A stretch of 38,575 nt of DNA from Synergistaceae bacterium UBA1037 (GTDB taxonomy: Bacteria > Synergistota > Synergistia > Synergistales > Synergistaceae): contig DCEE01000007.1 in the NCBI GenBank assembly GCA_002316795.1, positions 1 through 38,575 of the forward strand, given 5' to 3'. Below are positions 16,204 to 23,464 of the stretch, one piece after another. Under the pieces are notes generated by a model. That model did no database searches and was not told the origin of the DNA. It worked only from the letters and a program-made list of their open reading frames with translations. The translations under genes and the position numbers were made by a program. The first letter of the stretch is position 1. Each line of letters begins with the position of its first letter.

Positions 16204-17742
16204 ATGCCCAACGCAGCAGTCAAAGGAACATCATATTCACTGAACCATACTCCCGAGCTTGCGCTCCACTACGGGAATACCCCCTTCGTCGAGAGGGAAT
16301 CACATCCTGATTCGGAATTCCTATCCCTCCTTCCCGATCATGTCCAGAACTATGACGAGTGTTCAAGATATGCACCCAACCTTGCTTATGTTGGGGCTAT
16401 GGAACTTGAGGAACTTGAAAAAAAAGAACAGCCCTGGTATGAAAAACTGGAACCGGCATCAGTGAGGTACGGCAAATACGGGGAAATAATGCCTGAGGAT
16501 GAAACGATCGGTCTGCTGGATCTCTGTGACGTTTTCGATCTCGTATGGTTGGAGAAGGATTTTGCTGCCGGAGTAAAGGAAAAACTGGGAAAGAATCCTG
16601 TCATAAGGGAAGACATGCTCGCCCGGATCGAATCCGGCCACGAAATAGAAGAGATCGAGCGTGAAATTGCTAATGCGGCCGCCCTCCCCCTCTATTTCGG
16701 GGGCAAAATAGCCGGATGCAGCAGGAGGGGCCATGAGTTCGACCCAAACCTGACAGCTTACGAACTTCTCGTAAACATGACCAGCAAGGCCAGTGCCGTT
16801 CTCTCGCTGCTGCACCTGATCAAAAACAGCGGCATAAGCGCCGGGGACGTAGATTTTGTAATCGAATGCTCCGAAGAGGCAGCCGGAGACATGAACCAGC
16901 GCGGAGGAGGGAACTTTGCGAAGGCCATCGCGGAGATAGCGGGATGTGTTAATGCCTCAGGCTGTGATGTCAGAGGATTTTGCGCGGGACCGGTAAATGC
17001 CGTTCTTGCCGGGGCTTCGATGGTGGCGGCCGGGACGCGCAAAAACGTCGCGGTAATAGCTGGGGGAGCCATTCCCAAGCTCTACATGAACAGCAGGGAC
17101 CACGTCAAAAAATCGCTGCCCGCACTTGAGAACTGCCTTGGCTCATTCGGGGTCTTTATAGTCCCCGACGATGGCAAGCTTCCTGTCATAAGGCTTGATG
17201 CCATAGGGAAACATACGGTGGGAGCAGGGGCCTCGCCCCAGACGGTCACAAGTGTACTTACCCTTGAACCGCTGCAGAAGGTGGGGCTCTCACTGACCGA
17301 CGTGGACAAATATGCTCCTGAGCTCCACAACCCCGAAATCACACTGCCTGCCGGGGCCGGAAATGTTCCTGAAGCAAACTTTAAAATGATAGCGGCGCTC
17401 GGGGTAATGAAAAAACAGATCGAGAAGACCGATATGGCTGATTTTATAAGCAGCCGGGGAATGAAGGGCTTTGCCCACACCCAGGGGCACATACCCTCGG
17501 GTGTCCCCTACATGGGGCATGCTGCCGAGGCCATCAGTTCCGGAAAGATCAAAAGAGCCATGATAATAGGAAAGGGGAGCCTATTCCTCGGCAGGCTTAC
17601 AAACCTTGCCGACGGGGCCTCCTTCCTTATGGAAATGCCGGTTTCCGGTAAAACTGAGGGTGAAAAGGGCGTCACACGTGAAGAGATCCGCGAGCTGATC
17701 CTTGAAGCCCTGGGAGAACTTGCGGCAGGACTCAAAAAGTAA
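16204..17742 (+). CDS. grdC: Glycine reductase component C, beta subunit (GrdC)
   Basis: A 512-residue FabH/thiolase-like protein. With GrdD it forms component C, which releases acetyl phosphate from the carboxymethyl-selenoprotein A. The FabH-like fold shows in VDFVIECSEEAAGDMNQRG, GCDVRGFCAGPVNAVLAGA and the HTQGHIPSGVPYMGHA segment near the C terminus. A longer frame begins at 16150, but the ATG at 16204 has GGAGG 8 bases upstream and the family N terminus. It is 253 bases from grdB and 12 bases from grdD. Confidence 0.92.
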   Translation: MPNAAVKGTSYSLNHTPELALHYGNTPFVERESHPDSEFLSLLPDHVQNYDECSRYAPNLAYVGAMELEELEKKEQPWYEKLEPASVRYGKYGEIMPEDETIGLLDLCDVFDLVWLEKDFAAGVKEKLGKNPVIREDMLARIESGHEIEEIEREIANAAALPLYFGGKIAGCSRRGHEFDPNLTAYELLVNMTSKASAVLSLLHLIKNSGISAGDVDFVIECSEEAAGDMNQRGGGNFAKAIAEIAGCVNASGCDVRGFCAGPVNAVLAGASMVAAGTRKNVAVIAGGAIPKLYMNSRDHVKKSLPALENCLGSFGVFIVPDDGKLPVIRLDAIGKHTVGAGASPQTVTSVLTLEPLQKVGLSLTDVDKYAPELHNPEITLPAGAGNVPEANFKMIAALGVMKKQIEKTDMADFISSRGMKGFAHTQGHIPSGVPYMGHAAEAISSGKIKRAMIIGKGSLFLGRLTNLADGASFLMEMPVSGKTEGEKGVTREEIRELILEALGELAAGLKK

Positions 17743-17754
17743 GGGTGCAGAGAG

Positions 17755-18918
17755 ATGGATGAAAGAAAGAGGACAAGGGAATTGATAGGCGAAGTCCTTG
17801 CTGAACTCGTTGAGGAAGTAAAAGGCGGTTGCGTCAAAAAGGTCAACATTGGACTAATGTCATACGGAAGCGAGCTTGGGAGCGGGGAACTTCTAAGGGG
17901 AGCCTCTCTTGCCATGCAGAACGATCCCTCTCTTAATGTGGTGCTGATAGGTCCGAAGTGCGAAGGGTCGGAAAGAATGGCATGTATAGAGACACCTGCA
18001 TGCGAGGCGGATATATCCAAGGCCATGGAAGACGCGCTTCAAAAAGGCATCATATCGGGCGCAGTTGCCCTGCACTACCCCTTTCCCCTTGGCGTTGCTA
18101 CGATAGGCAAAGTTCTGACACCGGCCAAGGCGAGGCCGTGCTTTATTGCCTCGTCCACAGGCACATCCTCATCCAACCGTGCTGAGGCCATGGTAAGGAA
18201 CGCCATATATGGGATCGCCGCAGCAAAGGCGGACGGTATCGTGTCTCCTACTGTAGGCATACTTAATCTTGACGGAGCCCAGACCGTTTTCAGGGCCCTC
18301 CATAAATTGAACGAGGGAGGCTATCCGATCAATTTCGGATCAAGCATGAGAAAAGACGGCGGGGCCATATTGAGGGGCAACGACCTCCTAGCAGGTTCGG
18401 TGGATGTATGTGTGACCGACACGCTGACCGGGAATGTCCTGATGAAACTTTTCTCGGCATGGAACACGGGAGGCAATTACGAAGCTCTTGGCTGGGGATA
18501 CGGTCCCTCGGCCGGAGAGGATTGGGACAGGGTCGTCTCGATAATATCGAGGGCCTCAGGGGCCCCTGTAATAGCGTCAGCCCTTTCCCTGAACGCAAGG
18601 TGCGTGAAAGGCGGTCTGCCGGGGCTTGTCGCAGCAGAACTGGAATCGGCAAAAAAGGCGGGCCTGGCGGATATACTTTCATCGATCCAGCCCAAACAGC
18701 CGTCGGCAGAGGAAGATGTCAAGGCTCCGCCGGCAGAACCGACGGACGAGGAAATTCACGGGATCGACGTCCTTGAGATAGAAGACGCTGTGAAGGCTCT
18801 GTGGAAAGAGGGCATTTATGCAGAATCCTCGATGGGCTGCACCGGCCCGGTAATAAAAATGGCAGCTTCCAGGATCGAAAAGGCAAAAGCGGTGCTCAAA
18901 GAGAACGGCTACATTTAA
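17755..18918 (+). CDS. grdD: Glycine reductase component C, alpha subunit (GrdD)
   Basis: A 387-residue PlsX/phosphotransacetylase-like subunit of component C that forms acetyl phosphate. The C-terminal MGCTGPVIKM contains Cys362, matching the cysteine that carries the acetyl group in the characterised clostridial protein (Cys359). Residues of about 20-300 have the PlsX-like pattern (GLMSYGSELG, GASLAMQNDP, NFGSSMRKDGG). The region around 318-335 is a Pro/Ala/Glu-rich linker before the cysteine domain. It follows grdC by 12 bases and ends in a strong terminator. Confidence 0.92.
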   Translation: MDERKRTRELIGEVLAELVEEVKGGCVKKVNIGLMSYGSELGSGELLRGASLAMQNDPSLNVVLIGPKCEGSERMACIETPACEADISKAMEDALQKGIISGAVALHYPFPLGVATIGKVLTPAKARPCFIASSTGTSSSNRAEAMVRNAIYGIAAAKADGIVSPTVGILNLDGAQTVFRALHKLNEGGYPINFGSSMRKDGGAILRGNDLLAGSVDVCVTDTLTGNVLMKLFSAWNTGGNYEALGWGYGPSAGEDWDRVVSIISRASGAPVIASALSLNARCVKGGLPGLVAAELESAKKAGLADILSSIQPKQPSAEEDVKAPPAEPTDEEIHGIDVLEIEDAVKALWKEGIYAESSMGCTGPVIKMAASRIEKAKAVLKENGYI

Positions 18919-18935
18919 GCTTAAGAATCAGCATA

Positions 18936-18983
18936 AAAAAGATAAGGCCGGGATTTGATTTGGCATCCCGGCCTTATCTTTTT
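18936..18983. terminator. Bidirectional terminator between grdD and metQ
   Basis: AGATAAGGCCGGGAT and ATCCCGGCCTTATCT form a 15-bp perfect stem flanked by A-run and T-run, so it can end transcription from both the grd operon (plus) and metQ (minus). Confidence 0.9.
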
Positions 18984-19007
18984 CCGGAGGTACTTAAGTC
19001 ATCTTTT

Positions 19008-19793
19008 TTAGAAAGCCGGAACTACTCCCTTGGGAGAGAGTACATCGTTGATGTACTTTTTGACTTCAGGTGAGTTGAGGGCCTTGGAGAGGGCCTTTGT
19101 CGCCGGGGTATCCCTGTCAGGAGACCTTACGGCAAGGACTACCGCGTACGGCGAATCCTTGTCCTCAAGCGCGAGGGCCTCCTTTGTCGGATTGAGACCT
19201 GCGTCGACTGCAAAGTTCATAGTGATCACTGATAGCGTTGTATCGGGAAGGCTTCTTGGAAGCTGCGGAGCCTCAAGCTCGATAATTTTCAGCGATTTTG
19301 GATTTTCGATTATGTCTCTTGCCGTCAGGTCCTTCTTCGCCGGGTCCATTTTCAGCAGACCTTCGCGCTCCAGCAGCTTATATGCGCGGTATCCGTTTGT
19401 TGGGTCGTTAGGGACTGCCACGACCGCACCCTTTTTTACATCCTTCAGTGATTTGATCTTCTGTGAATATATTCCTATCGGAAGGAGATGGACTTTTACC
19501 AAAGGTACTATGTCCAGTTTTTTCTCCCTCTTCATGTTTTCAAGATAGGGGACATGCTGGAAGAAATTGGCATCCAGGTCCTTGTCCTGAAGCGCGTAAT
19601 TGGGCTGGACGAAGTCAGTGAACTCTTTGATGATAAGCTCATATCCGTCCTTTTTCAGGACCTCTTTTGCCACTGCCGCTATGTCTTTTGCGGGAAAGGG
19701 CGTGACACCTATCACAATTTTTTTATCTGCAGCAAAGGATGCCGCGGGGATCAGTATTGCTGCCATTATTGCGATGATCAAGACTTTCTTCAT
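19008..19793 (-). CDS. metQ: MetQ/NlpA-family substrate-binding protein (methionine ABC transporter)
   Basis: A 261-residue periplasmic binding protein of the NlpA/MetQ family. After a signal peptide (MKKVLIIAIMAAILIP) come IGVTPFPAKDIAAVAKEVL, FTDFVQPNYAL, DANFFQHVPYL and VAVPNDPTNGYRAYKLL, all typical of MetQ. The signal peptide ends in ASFAADK with no lipobox cysteine, so it predicts a soluble periplasmic protein rather than a lipoprotein, consistent with an outer-membrane organism. AGGAGG lies 6 bases before the ATG. MetN and MetI partners are not in the window. It follows a short Met-rich ORF and a terminator-like hairpin, suggesting attenuation control. Confidence 0.9.
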   Translation of the reverse strand: MKKVLIIAIMAAILIPAASFAADKKIVIGVTPFPAKDIAAVAKEVLKKDGYELIIKEFTDFVQPNYALQDKDLDANFFQHVPYLENMKREKKLDIVPLVKVHLLPIGIYSQKIKSLKDVKKGAVVAVPNDPTNGYRAYKLLEREGLLKMDPAKKDLTARDIIENPKSLKIIELEAPQLPRSLPDTTLSVITMNFAVDAGLNPTKEALALEDKDSPYAVVLAVRSPDRDTPATKALSKALNSPEVKKYINDVLSPKGVVPAF

Positions 19794-19821
19794 TTTTTAT
19801 CCTCCTCGTATATTATGATCT

Positions 19822-19859
19822 CTAAAAATTAAAGGGCCGAACCCTTTGCGGGTCCGGCC
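19822..19859 (-). terminator. Attenuator-type terminator between leader ORF and metQ
   Basis: On the minus strand GGCCGGACCC (19859-19850) pairs with GGGTTCGGCC (19844-19835): 10 bp with one G-U and a 5-base loop, followed by CTTTAATTTTT. It lies 20 bases after the leader ORF stop and 29 bases before metQ, so it must be read through for metQ expression. Confidence 0.75.
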
Positions 19860-19878
19860 TTGATATGGCAAGTGCTGA

Positions 19879-19962
19879 CTAAGCGCCGACCATTTCAGGA
19901 CAGGATCCGCCGATGCCGCGTATCATCATGCACATTGCTCCGAATACGATATTATGAAGCAT
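19879..19962 (-). CDS. 27-residue Met-rich leader peptide upstream of metQ
   Basis: A short ORF with an excellent ribosome site (AAAGGAGG, 7 bases before the ATG) and a TAG stop. It begins MLHNIVFGA, continues MCMMIRGIGG and ends SCPEMVGA. Five of 27 residues are Met, three of them within four codons (codons 10, 12 and 13). It sits between a strong promoter and the attenuator hairpin ahead of metQ. I know of no named family for it; the arrangement is that of an amino-acid-biosynthesis leader peptide, here for methionine uptake. Its function is inferred only from position and codon content. Confidence 0.7.
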   Translation of the reverse strand: MLHNIVFGAMCMMIRGIGGSCPEMVGA

Positions 19963-20007
19963 AACGTTTCCTCCTTTGCCCGGCCGGGGAATATTCAAAT
20001 TGCGGAA

Positions 20008-20036
20008 ATTTTATATTGATGCTCTGTAAATGTCAA
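20008..20036 (-). promoter_or_regulatory. Promoter of the metQ leader transcript
   Basis: TTGACA (20036-20031) and TAAAAT (20013-20008) on the minus strand with a 17-base spacer. It lies just beyond the glcD stop codon and 46 bases before the leader-peptide ATG. Confidence 0.75.
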
Positions 20037-20043
20037 CTAATTT

Positions 20044-21477
20044 TTATTGATCTCCCAGGGAGAAAAACATTTTGCCCGGGTTAAGAATGTTAAGCGGATC
20101 AAATGAGCGCTTGATGCCCCTTAAGAGATCGAGTTCAGCGGGGGATTTGCTCTGTGTGATTATATGCTGCTTGACATGTCCGACACCGTGCTCGCCGCTG
20201 CCGACGCCTCCCAGTTCTATCGCCTCTTTTATAAGCGCTTCGAAGAATTCTTCAGAGTAAATTGCCCACTTTTCCGGAGTCATCCCCTCAGGCTTTATGG
20301 GAATAGGATGAATATTTCCGTCGCCGATGTGGGCAATTATTCCCATTTCTAGGCCCCATTCCCGACCCGCGGCGTCTATCCTCCTGAGCATTTCCGGTAC
20401 GGCGGAGAGAGGGACCATCAGGTCTCCTGAACTGCATGCGTGGGGATCTTTGGCCCTCATGCCCTCAAGGCCGTTCTGCCTGACGTTCCACATTGCCGCG
20501 GAATCTGTCCTGCTCTCTGCCACAAAAACTTCGAAAGCCCCGCAGGACAAACAGATCTTGCCGACTGCTTCATAGCTCTCTTCAAGCTGTTCTTCGTTGT
20601 CGCCCTCGATCTGTATGATAAGATACCCCTCGCTCCTCTCCTGTTCAGGCAGCCTGCAGCCTAGGTATTCTGTCGTGTATCTTACAAGGTTCCTGTCCAT
20701 GAACTCACAGGAAATGATTTTTTTCCCTGAACTGATCACCTTGGAAACGCTTTCGACCAGTTTTTCGATATCGGGGTAACATGCGAGGAGATTGACCGTC
20801 TTTCCCGGTTTGGGTTCGAGGTTCACGATCAGCTTTGTGACGATGGCAAGCGTACCCTCGCTTCCTATCAGAAGCTGAAGGATGTTGTATCCCCAGGAAT
20901 CTTTCCTGTATCGGCCTCCCAGCTCCATTATCTCCCCCGACGGAAGGACGGCCTCGGCTCCCAAGATGTGCCTCCTGGTGCTGCCGTATCTTACGACCTT
21001 TCCTCCGCCGGCGTTAGTTGCAAAATTGCCCCCTATGAAACTGGTCTCGGTACTCATTGGGTATCCGGCGTACAGAAAGCCCTTCTCTGCCGCCGCCCTG
21101 CAGAGATCGTTTGTGACGACCCCCGGTTCTACGACTGCAACCCTGTTGACGGGGTCTATCTCAAGTATCGCGTTCATCCTTTCAAGAGAGAGGACTATTC
21201 CTCCTGCCAGTGGAACAGCCCCTCCGTTCAGGCCGCTCCCGGCTCCCCTCGGAGTAACAGGTATCCTGTAATGTGAGGCGATCTTCATCACTGCGCTGAC
21301 CTGTCCCGTGTTATCAGGACGGACTACAGCCTCCGGCATGTGTCCCCATATCCTGCCTGCCTGATCCCACGAATAATTTTCCAGAAGATCCCTGTCGTCA
21401 GTTATGATTCCTCCTGTACCGAGGACGGATGCGAGTTCGCTGATCATTTTCTCCGTCAGTCTGCCGTAGGTATCCAT
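20044..21477 (-). CDS. FAD-linked 2-hydroxyacid dehydrogenase (GlcD/D-lactate dehydrogenase type)
   Basis: A 477-residue FAD-binding type 4 (VAO-fold) oxidoreductase. The FAD-binding part includes PEAVVRPDNTGQVSAVMKIA, TPRGAGSGLNGGAVPLAGG, GGNFATNAGGGKVVRYG and LIGSEGTLAIVT. The C-terminal cap ends with HIGDGNIHPIP and GSGEHGVGHVK, the metal/substrate histidines of the D-lactate/glycolate dehydrogenase family. It follows etfA by 2 bases in the etfB-etfA-glcD operon, the arrangement of Etf-coupled lactate dehydrogenases such as the LctBCD complex of Acetobacterium woodii. D-lactate is the likeliest substrate; glycolate or 2-hydroxyglutarate cannot be excluded. Confidence 0.9.
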   Translation of the reverse strand: MDTYGRLTEKMISELASVLGTGGIITDDRDLLENYSWDQAGRIWGHMPEAVVRPDNTGQVSAVMKIASHYRIPVTPRGAGSGLNGGAVPLAGGIVLSLERMNAILEIDPVNRVAVVEPGVVTNDLCRAAAEKGFLYAGYPMSTETSFIGGNFATNAGGGKVVRYGSTRRHILGAEAVLPSGEIMELGGRYRKDSWGYNILQLLIGSEGTLAIVTKLIVNLEPKPGKTVNLLACYPDIEKLVESVSKVISSGKKIISCEFMDRNLVRYTTEYLGCRLPEQERSEGYLIIQIEGDNEEQLEESYEAVGKICLSCGAFEVFVAESRTDSAAMWNVRQNGLEGMRAKDPHACSSGDLMVPLSAVPEMLRRIDAAGREWGLEMGIIAHIGDGNIHPIPIKPEGMTPEKWAIYSEEFFEALIKEAIELGGVGSGEHGVGHVKQHIITQSKSPAELDLLRGIKRSFDPLNILNPGKMFFSLGDQ

Positions 21478-21479
21478 CT

Positions 21480-22481
21480 CTAGCTCTGCCTTTTCTTCAG
21501 GGAATCTATAAGGGCATCAAGGACCTCCGTTGCGTCGCCCTGAATGCTCAGGTCCGCCACTCTGAAGATCGGTGCCTCGGGATCATGGTTGACTGCTATT
21601 ATCGTTTCCGCACCTGACATTCCGGCAATATGCTGGACTGCACCGGATATCCCAAAGGCCAGGTATATCCTTGGAGTGACAGATTTGCCGCTGAGTCCTA
21701 CCTGGGCAGAATAGGGCGCCCAGCCCAGATCGACCGCCATGCGTGAAGCTCCGACGGTCCCTCCCAGGAGTCTTGCAAGTTTCTCAAGCTTTGCAAAATT
21801 TTTCGCGTTTTTCATGCCCTTGCCGCCGGAGATGATTATCTCCGCTTCCTGAATTGGCAGTCCTACAGATGTTTCGGGCGTGAACCCGAGGAATTTCAGC
21901 GCAGATCCGAGCAGATCCTGAGAGGGGGATATTCTTATCAGCTCGCCTTTACGCGACCTGTCGGGTTCAAGGGGTCTTTTAGATTTTGGTCTCACTGTAC
22001 ACATCTGGGGATCCCGTCCCTTTGTCTTTATGTCAGCCATGACGTTGCCACCGATGGCGGGTCTTGTCTGGATCAGTCTGCCGGATCCGGGGTCTATCGA
22101 AAGTTCAGTGCAGTCCGCCGTAAGTCCGCAGCCGATCCTGGCGCTGAGCATCGGCATGACTGTCCTGCCCCTTGTCGTAGCCGAGGCGATCAGTATGGAG
22201 GGGCTGTATCTGCCGGTCAGATCTTCAAGTATGCTTACCTGCGCATCGCAGAGAAAATTTTCAAACGACGGGTCGTCGACTATGTAGACCTTGTCCGCCC
22301 CTGCCGTGATAAGTTCTTCTGCCCTCGAAGATACTCCGCATCCCACCAGGATGCTTGCGAGAGGGGCGCACATAGAATCTGCGAGCTCCCTTCCCCAGGC
22401 AAGAAGTTCCTTTGAGACCGGATGTATAACTCTTCCTCTGACTTCTGCCAGTGTCCAGACTTCATTTTTTGTGCCGTTCAT
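21480..22481 (-). CDS. etfA: Electron transfer flavoprotein alpha subunit (EtfA)
   Basis: A 333-residue EtfA that pairs with EtfB to carry electrons from the adjacent dehydrogenase. The C-terminal FAD domain shows VGLSGKSVTPRIYLAFGISG, AVQHIAGM and VNHDPEAPIFRVADLSIQGD. The N-terminal half is the usual Rossmann-like domain. There is no N-terminal ferredoxin extension, unlike LctC of A. woodii. The frame could start at a TTG (22499), but the ATG at 22481 overlaps the etfB stop as ATGA and has GGAG 8 bases upstream, so it is chosen. Confidence 0.93.
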   Translation of the reverse strand: MNGTKNEVWTLAEVRGRVIHPVSKELLAWGRELADSMCAPLASILVGCGVSSRAEELITAGADKVYIVDDPSFENFLCDAQVSILEDLTGRYSPSILIASATTRGRTVMPMLSARIGCGLTADCTELSIDPGSGRLIQTRPAIGGNVMADIKTKGRDPQMCTVRPKSKRPLEPDRSRKGELIRISPSQDLLGSALKFLGFTPETSVGLPIQEAEIIISGGKGMKNAKNFAKLEKLARLLGGTVGASRMAVDLGWAPYSAQVGLSGKSVTPRIYLAFGISGAVQHIAGMSGAETIIAVNHDPEAPIFRVADLSIQGDATEVLDALIDSLKKRQS

Positions 22482-23290
22482 CTTGCCGTCTCCAGACAAT
22501 TTTTCTCTTCAAGGAGATCCACTATAGCTTTGACAGCGTCCTTCGTACCGGCCGATGATGATATCTTTCTTCCCTCTCTTGTCATCTGAGGGTATGTAAC
22601 ATTGATGACCCAAGTCGCAGAACCCTTCAGGCCCGTCGAATCCTCGTCAAGGCCCAAGTCATCCGCATTTATCACGTGGATCTCCGTCTTTTTGGCGCGA
22701 AGCTTGCCTCCAAGAGTGCAAAGCCGGGGAATGTTCATCTCCTTCACAGGCATGACCATTGCGGGTATCGGGGCTTCAAGTTTCTCATGCCCGCCTTCTA
22801 CAGACCTTGTAACTTTTATATGCCCTTGATCCAGTTCATCAATGGAGCTCACATAAGTTAAGGCCGGCATGCGGAGAAATTCTGCGACAGCCGGCCCGAC
22901 CTGTCCGGTCTCTCCGTCCGTCGCCCTTTCGCCAGCAAGTATCAGATCAAAGGGGCCCAGTTTTTCAAGCGCTTTCGCCAATGTCCTTGATGTTGCGAGA
23001 GTATCAGATCCGCCGAACCTTTTGTCCGAGATAAGGACGCCATTGTCACAGCCCATAGAAACAGCATAGGCCGCGGCTTTTTTTGCCTGCGGGGGACCCA
23101 TGGTCACAGCTGTTATCTCTGTGGTGCCTTCCGGCATGCACTCACTGATCCTGACAGCCGCCTCGACTGCGTGCAGATCCAGCGGATTGAGTTCGGCCTC
23201 TACTCCTTCGCGGACCATCGTTCCGGTTTTTTCATCTATTTTGACATTGTCGGCTGCCGGCACCTGTTTGACCAGTACTGCTATCCTCAA
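22478..23290 (-). CDS. etfB: Electron transfer flavoprotein beta subunit (EtfB)
   Basis: A 270-residue EtfB. The family features are the N terminus RIAVLVKQVPAADNVKID, LNPLDLHAVEAAVRI, and the flavin/AMP loop AGERATDGETGQVGPAVAEFL. The start is TTG at 23290, with AGGAGG 7 bases upstream and the correct N terminus. Group-2 bifurcating EtfB proteins bind a second FAD at this loop; whether this one bifurcates cannot be read by eye. It is the first gene of the etfB-etfA-glcD operon and is divergent from transketolase. Confidence 0.94.
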   Translation of the reverse strand: MRIAVLVKQVPAADNVKIDEKTGTMVREGVEAELNPLDLHAVEAAVRISECMPEGTTEITAVTMGPPQAKKAAAYAVSMGCDNGVLISDKRFGGSDTLATSRTLAKALEKLGPFDLILAGERATDGETGQVGPAVAEFLRMPALTYVSSIDELDQGHIKVTRSVEGGHEKLEAPIPAMVMPVKEMNIPRLCTLGGKLRAKKTEIHVINADDLGLDEDSTGLKGSATWVINVTYPQMTREGRKISSSAGTKDAVKAIVDLLEEKNCLETAR

Positions 23291-23357
23291 AGTTATTCCT
23301 CCTGCCTGACTTTCAAAGCTGCTGTAAGGGATCGCATCAAGTATAAAGCGATTCGTT

Positions 23358-23386
23358 ATTATAAACTATCAAAAATATTTTTCCAA
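23358..23386 (-). promoter_or_regulatory. Promoter of etfB-etfA-glcD
   Basis: On the minus strand TTGGAA (23386-23381), 17 bases, then TATAAT (23363-23358). The -35 hexamer is the same six base pairs used by the divergent transketolase promoter. Confidence 0.6.
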
Positions 23387-23409
23387 ATTATCAATATTCA
23401 GGTTACAAT
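23381..23409 (+). promoter_or_regulatory. Promoter of transketolase gene
   Basis: TTCCAA (23381-23386), 17 bases, TACAAT (23404-23409). The -10 is good and the -35 weak. It shares its -35 with the etfB promoter on the other strand. Confidence 0.45.
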
Positions 23410-23464
23410 TGTCCTGTCTGTGTTTTAACCAATTTCCCTGTTTATTGAGAGGAGTTATCAAGAA

